A stretch of 64,000 nt of DNA from NCBI GenBank assembly GCA_963704815.1, contig CAVPHU010000003.1, positions 203,646-267,645 on the forward strand, written 5' to 3'. Below the pieces are notes generated by a model, which saw nothing but the letters and a program-made list of their open reading frames with translations, had not been told where the DNA came from and ran no database searches. Positions 28,715-36,926 of this stretch are shown here, piece by piece. The stretch's first letter is position 1. Each line of letters begins with the position of its first letter. The position numbers were made by a program, and so were the translations under genes. This DNA comes from DATKWD01 sp963704815 (lineage in GTDB: Bacteria > Actinomycetota > Acidimicrobiia > Acidimicrobiales > Salinilacustritrichaceae).

Positions 28715-28787
28715 CTCGGGGAGCAGGGCTCGAACCTGCGACCTCCTGGACCAAAACCAGGCGTTCTTCCAGCTGAACTACCCCCGA
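28715..28787 (-). tRNA. tRNA-Gln (anticodon TTG)
   Basis: A 73-nt tRNA folds on the minus strand. The acceptor stem pairs TCGGGGG (28787-28781) with TCCCCGA (28722-28716), with one G-T at its base, and the discriminator base is G. The anticodon stem is CCTGG/CCAGG enclosing loop TTTTGGT, so the anticodon is TTG, reading Gln CAA. The T-arm GCAGG-TTCGAGC-CCTGC is perfect. CCA is not encoded. It lies 19 bases upstream of glmU on the same strand. Confidence 0.96.
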
Positions 28788-28835
28788 TGGGTGCCCCTCG
28801 ATCGTACCGGTCACGGTGCCGGGCGAGCCATGACA

Positions 28836-29789
28836 TCAGCCGGGGGCGATGTTGCTGATGCCGACGACCACACCCGACGCGTCGAGGACGAAGACGCGGT
28901 ACGCCGACGCCGTGACACCGGGCGCAGGTGTGTCGCGGGCACCCAGCGTCTGCGGATCGCCTGACGTGAGCACCACGGCTCCGTCGGTGGGTGCGACCGG
29001 TCGCGGCGGTGGACCGGTGCCCGTCGACACGGTCCGGACGACGACGACTCGGTCGAAGTCGCCGCCGCGGTACGCCGTCCAGGTCAAGCTGATCCGGCGG
29101 TCGTCCACTCGGCGCGCCGTCAACGAGAGGGGCGACGGATCGGCAGGGCGCGAGGTCGTCGTGGTCGTCGAGTCCGCGGGTCTCGGGGTGGTGGCGGGCG
29201 TCGTGGGTGCGACGGGCGGTGCCGTCACGATGGTCGGCGGCGAGGTCCGATCCGGCGGCCGATCACCGGGTCGGCTCGTGGTCGTGGTGGTCGGGTCGGT
29301 CGTGGGGCGATCGCCCACCGGTCGTTCTGGCGGCGCAGCGACCGGGTCGTCGGGTGACGCCTCGAAGCGCACCTCGCCGTCGCGGATGACGACGGTCTGG
29401 CCCGGGGCAACGGTCGTCCCGTCGATCACCACGGCGTCGTCGCCGGCGGTGATTGTGGTTCCGTCGGGGAGCTCGAGCCCGGCCTCGGCGTCGACGACCG
29501 AGCCGTCGGGCAGGACGACCCGCGCATCGGATGCCGCGTCGAGCGCAAGCACGGGATCGTCGGACGAGGGCGCGGCGAGCGCGACAGCGGCCACCACGAC
29601 GATCAGGCACACCGCCGCGAGCAGCGGGCGGAGCCAGACTCGTCTCGCCGGGTGCGGCGCGGGCTCGTCGGCCACGAGTTGGTGGACCGCGGTGAGCCGA
29701 GCTTCGAGCCGGTCGGAGAACGCCGGATCGGGAGGCGGCACCCGGCCGGCCACCGACTCGAGCCGGGCGTCGAGGTCATCGGGGGTCAT
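28836..29789 (-). CDS. membrane-anchored anti-sigma-like protein with FecR-like and C-terminal fibronectin-like regions
   Basis: A 317-residue protein whose ATG overlaps the ECF sigma factor stop (ATGA), the typical place for a cognate anti-sigma factor. Residues 1-50 are a cytoplasmic helical segment starting with the MTPDDLDARLESVAG region; one membrane helix spans about 52-73 (RPLLAAVCLIVVVAAVALAA). The outside part begins with a FecR-like beta region (VVLPDGSVVDAEAGLELPDGT), then a low-complexity Thr/Pro stalk of about 70 residues, then a C-terminal beta domain (about 222-317) like a fibronectin type III unit. I infer that it binds the sigma factor inside and senses the envelope outside; no zinc HxxxCxxC motif is seen. 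Confidence 0.7.
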   Translation of the reverse strand: MTPDDLDARLESVAGRVPPPDPAFSDRLEARLTAVHQLVADEPAPHPARRVWLRPLLAAVCLIVVVAAVALAAPSSDDPVLALDAASDARVVLPDGSVVDAEAGLELPDGTTITAGDDAVVIDGTTVAPGQTVVIRDGEVRFEASPDDPVAAPPERPVGDRPTTDPTTTTTSRPGDRPPDRTSPPTIVTAPPVAPTTPATTPRPADSTTTTTSRPADPSPLSLTARRVDDRRISLTWTAYRGGDFDRVVVVRTVSTGTGPPPRPVAPTDGAVVLTSGDPQTLGARDTPAPGVTASAYRVFVLDASGVVVGISNIAPG

Positions 29790-30361
29790 GCCTCCACCTC
29801 CCGCCGAGCGAGCTCTCGTCGAAGTGCGTTCTTGGCCCGGTGCAGCACGACGGCGAAGTGACGCTTCGAGAGACCGCTCGCGTCGGCGGCCTGCTCGTGG
29901 TCGAGGTTCGAGAAGTAGCGCAGCGAGAGCACCGTCCGGTAGCGCTCGGACAGCCCGTCGAGGGCGACCCGCAGCTCTTCGAGGTCGTCACCGCCCGGAG
30001 CGTCGTCGGGTTGCCGCTCGAATCGGTCGCTCGCCTGGAGCATCGCCGATCGGGCGGCATCGCCCTGCTCTCTTCCAACCCGTCGGCGGTGGTCGATGAG
30101 CTCGTTGGCCGCGATTCGGTGCACCCAGGCTCCGAACGCCCCACGGCTGGGCGAATAGGACCCGAGGCTTCGGAGCGCCTTCTCGAACGTCGACGCCGTG
30201 AGATCCTCGGCGAGGGGCACCGAGCCGGTCCGTCGGAGCAGGAAGGTGTGGATCGGGGGAAGGTGGCGTCGATACAACAAGGCGAAGGCCTCCGGGTCGG
30301 TGCGCGCCCGATCGACGAGCTCACGCTCGCCGATCGCGCTGAGATGGTCGGATCCATGCAC
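29786..30361 (-). CDS. ECF-type RNA polymerase sigma factor
   Basis: A 191-residue sigma-70 family regulator with region 2 (about 23-90: FALLYRRHLPPIHTFLL, DLTASTFEKALRSL, AWVHRIAANELIDHRRR) and region 4 (about 130-185: LSERYRTVLSLRYFSNLDHEQAAD and the helix-turn-helix GLSKRHFAVVLHRAKNALRREL). Start is GTG at 30361 after a GAGG site. It is followed by its putative anti-sigma gene with overlap and preceded by the secreted repeat protein gene 38 bases upstream on the same strand. Its targets are unknown; autoregulation of this three-gene unit would be normal for ECF systems. Confidence 0.9.
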   Translation of the reverse strand: MHGSDHLSAIGERELVDRARTDPEAFALLYRRHLPPIHTFLLRRTGSVPLAEDLTASTFEKALRSLGSYSPSRGAFGAWVHRIAANELIDHRRRVGREQGDAARSAMLQASDRFERQPDDAPGGDDLEELRVALDGLSERYRTVLSLRYFSNLDHEQAADASGLSKRHFAVVLHRAKNALRRELARREVEA

Positions 30362-30399
30362 CGACCTCGATTCTTGCGCCCGTGGGTTCGAGGTACCGA

Positions 30400-31671
30400 T
30401 CAGCGGGCCGGAACCGGGCGTTCCGTCACGGTCGGCACGGATCGATCGGTCGGCGCGTCGACGTTCTCGTCTGCGGGGCGGTCGGTGGGTGCCGGCTCGT
30501 GCGGCCGGGAATCGGCCGGCGTGGGATCGGCCGGCACCGGGGTCGGTGCGGGGCGGGGAATGGCGATGGTCACCGGCCCGCCCCCGCCGATGGCCTCACC
30601 GGCCCGGTCGAGCAGCACGACGGCGTAGCGATAGCGATGGCCGGCAGACACGTCACGGTCGAAGGAGCGGTTGGGACCGTCGATGCCGGTCCGGAACAGC
30701 TCCTCGCGAGCCCCGTTGTCGACCGAGCGGTAGAGGACGTAGCCCCGGGCGTCGGGGTGGGTGGCTTCCTCCCATGTGCACGCCACGCCGCGATGATCGC
30801 CGTCGCTCGTCAGCGTGCAGTCGAATCGCAGTTCCTCGTCGGGAATCGGCCGCAGCCCGGCGGTCGAGGGTCCGCCCTTGCCGATGACGTTGCCGTTGGC
30901 ATCGACCGCCTGGATGCCGTAGGTGTAGCGAACACCTCGCCGCACCTTCTCGTCGAGGAAACGGGTCGTGGACACCTCACGGGTTTCGAGCACAGTCTCG
31001 CGCACGTCGCCGTTGCTGCGGATCAGGCGGTAGCCGGCGAATCGTGGGTGCTGGCTCTCGCTCCACTCGCAGAAGATGCCCGTGCCGCGGTCGCCGTCGA
31101 CGCCGTCGCAGGCCAGCTCGAGCTGCTCGTTGCGCACCAGGGCGACGCGCACGGTGTCGCTCCAGCCCAGCGTGCGTCCGCGCCCGTCGACGATCTCGAC
31201 GGCGTAGTGGTAGGTGTGACCGGCCGACACGTCGGTGTCGACGTTCGACCGGAAGTCGAGCCCGCCGCGAGCGATGATCCGACGGTGGTCGCGCGGGTTC
31301 GGCACGTCGACGGCCCGCCAGAGGCGATAGCCGGCGGCTGCCGCGGTCGACGCCTCGCTCCACTTGCAGCCGATGGAGTGGCCGCCGTCGCGGGTGGAGG
31401 ACTCGCACGCCAACCGCACCCGGTCCCGGTTGCGCTCGTCGACGTCGATCTTCTCGGTGTCGCCCGTCGGGTCGGTGGTGGGCTCGGCAGCATCGGTCGG
31501 TGCGCGGGTCTCGTCGTCCGCCGGGCCGGAGTCACGGGGCGGAGTTGCCTCATCCGATCCGGCGGACGACGAGGAAGGTGCACCATCGGCGCCGGCGAAG
31601 GCCAACGTCGGAGCGAGGGAGACCGTTGCGGCCACCAGGAGGGCGACCACCAGTCGGATCGGACGTTGCAC
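30400..31671 (-). CDS. secreted protein with three cysteine-containing fibronectin III-like repeats
   Basis: The start is GTG at 31671 after AAGGAA; the ATG at 31740 would add a non-signal extension. The 423-residue product has a Sec signal peptide (VQRPIRLVVALLVAATVSLA, cleavage probably after AFA), an acidic linker to about residue 85, then three repeats of about 95 residues. Each repeat starts with an L-x-C element, has a second Cys about 12-15 residues later in a C-x-W-x-E motif, continues with a GYxLxR strand, and ends with a Y-x-Y-A-V/I strand and a Gly-rich turn. The paired Cys suggest one disulfide per repeat outside the cell. The C-terminal 50 residues are Pro/Asp/Thr-rich. No sorting signal or membrane anchor follows. 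Function is unknown; the next genes encode an ECF sigma/anti-sigma pair. Confidence 0.75.
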   Translation of the reverse strand: MQRPIRLVVALLVAATVSLAPTLAFAGADGAPSSSSAGSDEATPPRDSGPADDETRAPTDAAEPTTDPTGDTEKIDVDERNRDRVRLACESSTRDGGHSIGCKWSEASTAAAAGYRLWRAVDVPNPRDHRRIIARGGLDFRSNVDTDVSAGHTYHYAVEIVDGRGRTLGWSDTVRVALVRNEQLELACDGVDGDRGTGIFCEWSESQHPRFAGYRLIRSNGDVRETVLETREVSTTRFLDEKVRRGVRYTYGIQAVDANGNVIGKGGPSTAGLRPIPDEELRFDCTLTSDGDHRGVACTWEEATHPDARGYVLYRSVDNGAREELFRTGIDGPNRSFDRDVSAGHRYRYAVVLLDRAGEAIGGGGPVTIAIPRPAPTPVPADPTPADSRPHEPAPTDRPADENVDAPTDRSVPTVTERPVPAR

Positions 31672-31769
31672 GGCGATTCCTTTCGAAGGTTGAGCGTTCA
31701 CCGTGTTCAACGAACGTGCAGCGACTCGATTACACCGCAACGCCGATCGCCGGTAGTTTCGTTGTCCTC

Positions 31770-31871
31770 ATGGGATCTCTCGTCAAGAAGCGCCGCAAGC
31801 GGATGCGGAAGAAGAAGCACAAGAAGATGCTCAAGCGCACCCGCTTCCAGCGGCGCGCCATGGGCAAGTAG
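31770..31871 (+). CDS. 30S ribosomal protein bS22 (AURKAIP1/COX24-like)
   Basis: A 33-residue, extremely basic peptide starting with MGSLVKKRRKRMRKKKHKK and ending RRAMGK. This is the actinobacterial small protein described as bS22 in mycobacterial ribosomes, related to mitochondrial AURKAIP1/mS38. The gene has no ribosome-binding site; a TAGTTT -10 at 31754-31759 would place the transcript start about four bases before the ATG, so the message is nearly leaderless. It is divergent from the fibronectin-repeat gene (98 bases) and convergent with ispE. Confidence 0.92.
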   Translation: MGSLVKKRRKRMRKKKHKKMLKRTRFQRRAMGK

Positions 31872-31890
31872 CGCACCACCTGCGCTTGCA

Positions 31891-32604
31891 TCACGACGTC
31901 CCGGTCGTCGCTGCCGGGACCGTGTGCACCACCATGCGATCAGGGCCGGGGTGGTCGCCCTCGACGAACCACGTCGAGCCCGAACCAGCGAGCACCGGAG
32001 TCTGACCCGTTGCGTCACCGAGTGCGTCGCGCCATCGGGCGAGTTCGGGCACGACCTTCAGCGCCGCCGGTTCGAGGTCGTTGGGGCCATCGGCGGCGGG
32101 CCCTCCGAGGTCATCCCACGCCGCATAGACCTCGGGCGTCGAACAGTGCAGCCCCGGGAGCACGAGGGTGAAGGTCATCTCGGCGAAACCGAGCGGCTCG
32201 ACCAGCTCGCCGATCCCGCCGACGCGGGCCCGCCCTCCGACCAGGCAGAACGGCACGTCGGCCCCGATGGCCGACGCCACGCCGAGGTCGCGACATCCCG
32301 CCCACCGCAGGACGGCTGCGGCATCCGTGCTCCCGCCTCCGAGCCCGCCCCCCGGGGGGATGTGCTTCTCGAGACGGACCGATGCCGTCCGGTCGACGGC
32401 GCGAAGGGCGCGGTTGACCAGGTTGTCGGGACCCGGGTCGATGTCGGACCCGACGATGTCGAGGCCGTCGCCCGGACCGATGGTGAGCCGGTCGGCGAGA
32501 TCGAGGGACACCATCTCGGCGTCGATGAGGTGGTGTCCGTCGTTGCGGACGCCGACGATTCGCAGCTCGCGGGTCAGCTTGGCGTGGGCGACGACCACCG
32601 TCAT
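31891..32604 (-). CDS. ispE: 4-diphosphocytidyl-2-C-methyl-D-erythritol kinase (short form)
   Basis: A GHMP kinase of the MEP isoprenoid pathway that phosphorylates CDP-methylerythritol. The N-terminal AHAKLTRELRIVGVRNDGHH, the ATP-binding PPGGGLGGGSTDAA (about residue 85) and the C-terminal LAGSGSTWFV (motif 3) are all there. At 237 residues it is about 40-60 shorter than most IspE proteins; the shortening is between motif 2 and motif 3. The ATG at 32604 overlaps the rsmA stop (ATGA). The ksgA-ispE order is conserved in actinobacteria. Confidence 0.92.
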   Translation of the reverse strand: MTVVVAHAKLTRELRIVGVRNDGHHLIDAEMVSLDLADRLTIGPGDGLDIVGSDIDPGPDNLVNRALRAVDRTASVRLEKHIPPGGGLGGGSTDAAAVLRWAGCRDLGVASAIGADVPFCLVGGRARVGGIGELVEPLGFAEMTFTLVLPGLHCSTPEVYAAWDDLGGPAADGPNDLEPAALKVVPELARWRDALGDATGQTPVLAGSGSTWFVEGDHPGPDRMVVHTVPAATTGTS

Positions 32605-33428
32605 GAGCCGGTCGCCTGAGTCTGTGCCGCCCGGGTGAGTGCGATCCACCCGTCGAGGTCGACGTCCTCGGGTCGGCAGGTCGGCGCGACGGCTGCGGCC
32701 GTGAACACCGTGGGGTCGAGCCGATCGCCCAGCGACTTGCGGAGCATCTTGCGTCGCTGGCCGAAGGCCGTGTCGAGCAGTTCGGCCAGTGCGATGGGCG
32801 ACACGTCTTCGGGCTGACGGTCGTGGCGATCGACCTTCACCAGCGCCGAGTCGACACGCGGACGGGGCACGAAGACCGTGGGTGGCACCGACCCGACGAT
32901 CTCGGCATCGGCCCACCAGGCGAGCTTGACCGACGGGATGCCGTAGGTCTTGGAGCCCGGACCGGCCACCAATCGCTCCGCCACCTCCTGCTGGACCATG
33001 ACGAGCAGCGAGTCGACCATCGGCGCCGACTGCAGCACGTCGAGCACGAGGGTGGCCCCGATGTTGTAGGGCAGGTTGGCCACCAGCTTCCAGGTCGACC
33101 TCGAGGCGAGCAGATCGACCCAGTCGACCTCGAGAGCGTCGGCGACCACGACCTCCACGTCGTCGTCGGTGACCTCGGCGACGATGGCCGCCAGGGTCGG
33201 GTCGATCTCGACCGCCACGACCGAGGCGCCGGCCTCGCGCAGGGCAAGGGTCAACGACCCGACGCCGGGCCCGATCTCGACGACGGCGTCGCCGGGGTGC
33301 ACCCCGGCCAGCCGGACGACTCGCCGCACCGTGTTGGGGTCAGCCACGAAGTTCTGGCCGAGTGACCGGCGGGGCTCGGCGCCCGCGGCGTCGAGAAGCG
33401 CTCGCACCTGCTGGCGGCTGTGGGTCAC
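32601..33428 (-). CDS. rsmA: 16S rRNA (adenine1518-N6/adenine1519-N6)-dimethyltransferase
   Basis: A 275-residue KsgA/Dim1 enzyme that dimethylates two adenosines near the 3' end of 16S rRNA. The SAM-binding and catalytic motifs are RRSLGQNFVADPN, VVEIGPGVGSLT, VVADALEV and the NLPYN catalytic motif (about residue 115). The C-terminal domain has FGQRRKMLRKSLG. The start is GTG at 33428, two bases after the RlpA-like stop; the longer open frame overlaps that gene and is rejected. Confidence 0.95.
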   Translation of the reverse strand: MTHSRQQVRALLDAAGAEPRRSLGQNFVADPNTVRRVVRLAGVHPGDAVVEIGPGVGSLTLALREAGASVVAVEIDPTLAAIVAEVTDDDVEVVVADALEVDWVDLLASRSTWKLVANLPYNIGATLVLDVLQSAPMVDSLLVMVQQEVAERLVAGPGSKTYGIPSVKLAWWADAEIVGSVPPTVFVPRPRVDSALVKVDRHDRQPEDVSPIALAELLDTAFGQRRKMLRKSLGDRLDPTVFTAAAVAPTCRPEDVDLDGWIALTRAAQTQATGS

Positions 33429-33429
33429 C

Positions 33430-33903
33430 TCACCACTCGATGCGCACCGTGACGACCGAATCGTCCGTTCCGGGTGCCAGCTCCGCGAACACCGACCGGT
33501 CGACTTCGATGATCCGATCGGCGACGTAGGGTCCGCGTTCCGACACGACACAGGTGGTCGATGCTCCGGTCGAGATGTTGGTCACGCGGACGACCGTCTC
33601 GAAGGCGATGGTCCGGTGATGACAGGCGCCCGGGTCGAGATCGGCCCAGGCCGCCTGCCCCTCCTCGAACCTGGCCTTGCGCGACGGGGGCGGCGGTGGG
33701 GGTGCCGATGCGGGGGGCGCTTCCTCCGCGCCCGCCAGGTCGTCGGCGTCGTCGGCGACGTCGGTGATCGAGTCCGGTGCATCGCTCGAACCCGACGAGT
33801 CGAACCCGAACCATCCGAAGACGAGCATCGGAACGACCACGACGGTCACCCCCAGGGCGACGAGCAGGCGGCGCGAGCTGACGCGTGCGATTGGTTCGTC
33901 CAC
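33430..33903 (-). CDS. RlpA-like double-psi beta-barrel protein, membrane anchored
   Basis: The start is GTG at 33903 after GGGAGGTGG, giving 157 residues. One membrane helix at about 13-32 (LLVALGVTVVVVPMLVFGWF) is followed by an acidic then proline-rich linker, and a C-terminal domain of about 80 residues starting GQAAWADLDPGACHHRTIAF. The segment VRVTNISTGASTTCVVSERGPYVADRIIEVDRS matches the RlpA-like double-psi barrel, including the RGP-x-V-x-x-R-I-I-x-V/D core with the conserved Asp. Two Cys may form a disulfide. In many actinobacteria the gene between tatD and ksgA is rpfB, a cell-wall resuscitation factor; here a small DPBB protein occupies that slot, so a role in peptidoglycan is plausible. 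Confidence 0.75.
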   Translation of the reverse strand: MDEPIARVSSRRLLVALGVTVVVVPMLVFGWFGFDSSGSSDAPDSITDVADDADDLAGAEEAPPASAPPPPPPSRKARFEEGQAAWADLDPGACHHRTIAFETVVRVTNISTGASTTCVVSERGPYVADRIIEVDRSVFAELAPGTDDSVVTVRIEW

Positions 33904-33956
33904 CGGTCCACCTCCCTGTCGACTCGTCGGGGCCGAAGAGCGCACCGACGGTAGTG

Positions 33957-34712
33957 TCAGCGGGGCAGGCCGTACACGTCGGCGGCGTTGCTGCGGGTGG
34001 TGCGAGCGACCTCGTCGACCGGAATCCCCTTGAGTTCGGCCACCACTTCACCGACCCGGACCACGTGGGCGGGTTCGTTGCGCTTGCCCCGGTGAGGGAC
34101 GGGCGCCAGGTAGGGGCTGTCGGTCTCGACGAGCAACCGATCGAGCGGTGTGGCGACGACGGCCGCGTGCACGTCGGTGGCCGACGGAAAGCTCACGATC
34201 CCCGAGATGGACAGATGCCCCCCTCGCTCGACGCAGGCCTCGGCTTCCTCGACGCCGCCGGTGAAGCAGTGGAACACCGTGCGTTCGGGCATCCCCTCGC
34301 GATCGAGGATCTCGAACGTCTCGGCCCAGGCCTCACGGGTGTGGATCACCAGCGCCATGCGGCGCGCGAGCGCCAGGCCGATCTGGGCGGCGAACACCTC
34401 ACGCTGGACCGGCCGGGGCGAGTGGTCGTAGTGGAAGTCGAGCCCGCACTCGCCGACCGCCACGACCTCGGGCTCGGCCAGCAAGTCCGCGATGCCGTCG
34501 AGACCACCGGCGGCCTCGTGAGGGTGCACCCCGACCGTCGCGTACACGCCGTCGTGCCGTCGGGCGAGGTCGACCGCCCGCTGGCTGGTGGCCAGGTCGG
34601 TTCCGACGGTGATCATGGTGCCGACACCAGCTGCCCGCGCCGCGGCCAGGTCGCGCTCGCCGTCGGGCCCGTCGTCGAGATGACAGTGGTCGTCGACCCA
34701 GACCGCCCCCAC
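33957..34712 (-). CDS. tatD: TatD family metal-dependent hydrolase
   Basis: A 251-residue TIM-barrel DNase/hydrolase. Metal ligands: DDHCHLDD (HxH), AVGECGLDFHY (Glu), LVIHTREAW (His), HCFTGG (His) and ETDSPYLAP (Asp). The start is GTG at 34712, one base after the metG stop; a longer frame would overlap metG. TatD proteins act as 3'-5' exonucleases in DNA repair and turnover. metG-tatD adjacency is widespread. Confidence 0.93.
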   Translation of the reverse strand: MGAVWVDDHCHLDDGPDGERDLAAARAAGVGTMITVGTDLATSQRAVDLARRHDGVYATVGVHPHEAAGGLDGIADLLAEPEVVAVGECGLDFHYDHSPRPVQREVFAAQIGLALARRMALVIHTREAWAETFEILDREGMPERTVFHCFTGGVEEAEACVERGGHLSISGIVSFPSATDVHAAVVATPLDRLLVETDSPYLAPVPHRGKRNEPAHVVRVGEVVAELKGIPVDEVARTTRSNAADVYGLPR

Positions 34713-34713
34713 G

Positions 34714-36345
34714 TCAGTCCTCGTCGAGCGTGTCGAGATCGATCTTGGCGAAGAGCGGGCTCGGCGCCGGGATCGGAGTGCCCGGCACCAGTGGCGTCCG
34801 TTGCCAGCCGGCGGGTTCGCCCAGGATGTCCGACAAGCGCTCGCACGTGAAGGGGAGGAAGGGGCTGAGGGCCACCCGTGCACCGTTGATGGCCTCGAGC
34901 GCGGTCCCGAGCACCACGGAGGCCCGATCAGGGTCGGTCTTCTGCAGCTTCCACGGCTCGGTGGCGTTGAGGTAGGCGTTGGCGGCCTGCGCCGCGTCGA
35001 GACCGTGGCGCAGCGCGTTGCGGAGCTCGACCCGCTCGATCGCCTCGCCGGCGGCGACGAGATCGGCGTCGACCTCGCTCAGCAACGCTTCGTCCTCGGC
35101 CGTTCGACCTTCGGCCGGTGGCACCTCGCCGAGGTTCTTGTGCACCATCGAGAGCACCCGGTTGACCAGGTTGCCCCAGGTGGCCACCAGCTCCTCGTTG
35201 ATGCGGCGGGCGATCTCGTCGACCGACAGGTCGGTGTCGCTCTGCTCGGGCAGTGAGGCGGCGAGGGCGAACCTGAGCGAGTCGGGCTCGAACAGATCGA
35301 GGCCCTCGTTGATCGTGAGGCCCACGCCACGGCTGGCCGAGGCCTTGCCACCCTTGAACGTCACGAAGTGGTTGGCCGGCACGTCGGTGGGCAGGTTCAG
35401 CCCGCCGTACCCGATGAGCTGGGACGGCCAGATGATGGCGTGGAACGGGATGTTGTCCTTGCCCACGAAGTAGTACGACTCGGCCTCGGGATCGGTCCAC
35501 CAGCGCTTCCACGCGTCGGGGTCGCCCGTGCGTTCGGCCCACTCCTTGCTGGCCGACAGGTAGCCGATCACGGCATCGAACCAGACATAGATGCGCTTCC
35601 CGGGCCCGAGGTCGTCGACCGGGAGCTCGACGCCCCAGTCGATGTCGCGGGTGATGGCCCGGTCGCGCAGGCCCTCGGCGATCCATCCTTTGGCGAAGTT
35701 GAGCACGTGCGGCCGCCAGCCGACGCGGGAGTCGAGCCACTCGGCCAACTCGGTCTCGAAGTCCGACAACCGGAGGTAGAAGTGCTCGGTCTCGCGCAGC
35801 ACCGGGGTGGCCCCGGTGAGCTTGGACGTCGGGTCGATGAGATCGATCGGGTCGAGGGTTCGGCCGCAGTTCTCGCACTGGTCGCCTCGGGCCTCGGGGT
35901 ACTCGCAGTACGGGCAGGTGCCCTCGATGTAGCGATCGGGCAGGAAGCGCCCGCCCGCTTCGTCGTAGTACTGCTCGCTGACCCGGCGGTCGATGTGACC
36001 CTTGTCCAGCAACGTGAGGAAGACGTCCTGGGTGACGGCCGCGTGATTGGATGTCCCGGTCGAGGTGTAGAGATCCCAGCTGATGCCGATGCGCTCCCAG
36101 CCCTCGACGAACTCGGCGTGGTAGCGGTCGACGATCTCCTGGGGCGACACGCCCTCGGCCTCGGCCCGGACCGTGATCGGTGTGCCGTGGACATCGGTGC
36201 CGCTGACCATGAGCACGTCGTTGCCCTTCAGCCGGTGGTAGCGGGCGAAGATGTCGGCCGGGAGATAGGCACCCGCGAGATGACCCAGGTGGCGCGACCC
36301 GGACGCGTAGGGCCAGCCGACGGCGACGAGGATGGGCGTGGTCAT
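34714..36345 (-). CDS. metG: methionyl-tRNA synthetase
   Basis: A 543-residue class I synthetase. The HIGH-like motif is HLGH in YASGSRHLGHLAGAY; a zinc knuckle with CPYC and CENC lies at about 145-161; WFDAVIGYL and the KMSKS-equivalent loop FKGGKASASRGVG (about residue 330) follow, then the anticodon-binding helical domain with WGNLVNRV. The loop reads KASAS, not KMSKS, keeping the first Lys and the serines; actinobacterial MetRS proteins with KFSSS-like loops are known, so it should be active. There is no C-terminal tRNA-binding EMAP domain. Upstream is a 106-base gap to the accessory islet. Confidence 0.95.
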   Translation of the reverse strand: MTTPILVAVGWPYASGSRHLGHLAGAYLPADIFARYHRLKGNDVLMVSGTDVHGTPITVRAEAEGVSPQEIVDRYHAEFVEGWERIGISWDLYTSTGTSNHAAVTQDVFLTLLDKGHIDRRVSEQYYDEAGGRFLPDRYIEGTCPYCEYPEARGDQCENCGRTLDPIDLIDPTSKLTGATPVLRETEHFYLRLSDFETELAEWLDSRVGWRPHVLNFAKGWIAEGLRDRAITRDIDWGVELPVDDLGPGKRIYVWFDAVIGYLSASKEWAERTGDPDAWKRWWTDPEAESYYFVGKDNIPFHAIIWPSQLIGYGGLNLPTDVPANHFVTFKGGKASASRGVGLTINEGLDLFEPDSLRFALAASLPEQSDTDLSVDEIARRINEELVATWGNLVNRVLSMVHKNLGEVPPAEGRTAEDEALLSEVDADLVAAGEAIERVELRNALRHGLDAAQAANAYLNATEPWKLQKTDPDRASVVLGTALEAINGARVALSPFLPFTCERLSDILGEPAGWQRTPLVPGTPIPAPSPLFAKIDLDTLDED

Positions 36346-36423
36346 GGACCGGCGAGGTTACCGGTCGCCCTCGCCAGGCCCGCAGAGGGATTCGCCGCGG
36401 CGGTGGCGTTGCTCGATCGTTGC

Positions 36424-36447
36424 TGTCACACCCCCTGCGGACACTGG
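36424..36447 (+). promoter_or_regulatory. TGTCACACCCCCTG promoter motif, copy 1
   Basis: TGTCACACC (36424-36432), nine bases, then CACTGG (36442-36447), four bases before ATG 36452. The same string with only two differences over 22 bases occurs before rmuC (39643-39620, minus strand), again ending five bases before a start codon. The layout resembles the actinobacterial DNA-damage promoter (TGTCR core, about eight bases, a -10 hexamer), and the spacing predicts leaderless transcripts. Assigning it to PafBC-type control is inference. Confidence 0.45.
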
Positions 36448-36451
36448 GGAG

Positions 36452-36718
36452 ATGAGGCCGTTCGCGATGGCTGAGCCGACCCCGGTCGAACTCCGAACCG
36501 GGAGCCGCTGGTGGGACGCTCCGGGCGAAGTTCGCGGAATCAACCTGCGTTCGTGGCTCGTGCTCGAACTGGCCGAGTCGGGCCGATCGATCACCGTGGC
36601 CGAACTCGTCGAGCGGGTGCAGATGTCGGGGCTACGGGTCGAGGGGCGCGCCAGCAAGACGATCAGCGACCCGGCCGCCGAACTGCCCGAGGTTCGCCTG
36701 GCCCGTGAGTTCTTCACT
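36452..36718 (+). pseudogene. remnant of a helix-turn-helix-type gene
   Basis: From ATG 36452 (or 36467) the frame encodes about 75 residues of convincing protein: TGSRWWDAPGEVRGINLRSW, then SITVAELVERVQMSGLRVEGRASKTISD. This looks like the winged-helix N-terminus of small actinobacterial proteins in which the segment after SKTISD continues with an Arg-rich recognition part. Here the match stops after SKTISD and the remainder of the long open frame (to 37705) reads as non-coding. I conclude truncated or decayed, though a frame error near 36670 cannot be excluded. It has a strong promoter-like motif directly upstream. The rest of the gap up to 36926 holds nothing I can identify. Confidence 0.4.
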
Positions 36719-36926
36719 TCGCTCCGTACTGTCGCTCAGACGCGGAACGGTCCCCACTCGACGTTCTGTGTGTCACGTCCCGCCACCCTGCGTCCACCAA
36801 AGACGCCAGGGATTACCCACATATCCTCACGTCGGTGCGTTCAACCCCTCGTACCGACCATGCGGACTTCGGGTCTGCGCGTTCGAACGTGCAAGCAACT
36901 CCTCGTCCAGCTGCGAGACTCGGATC

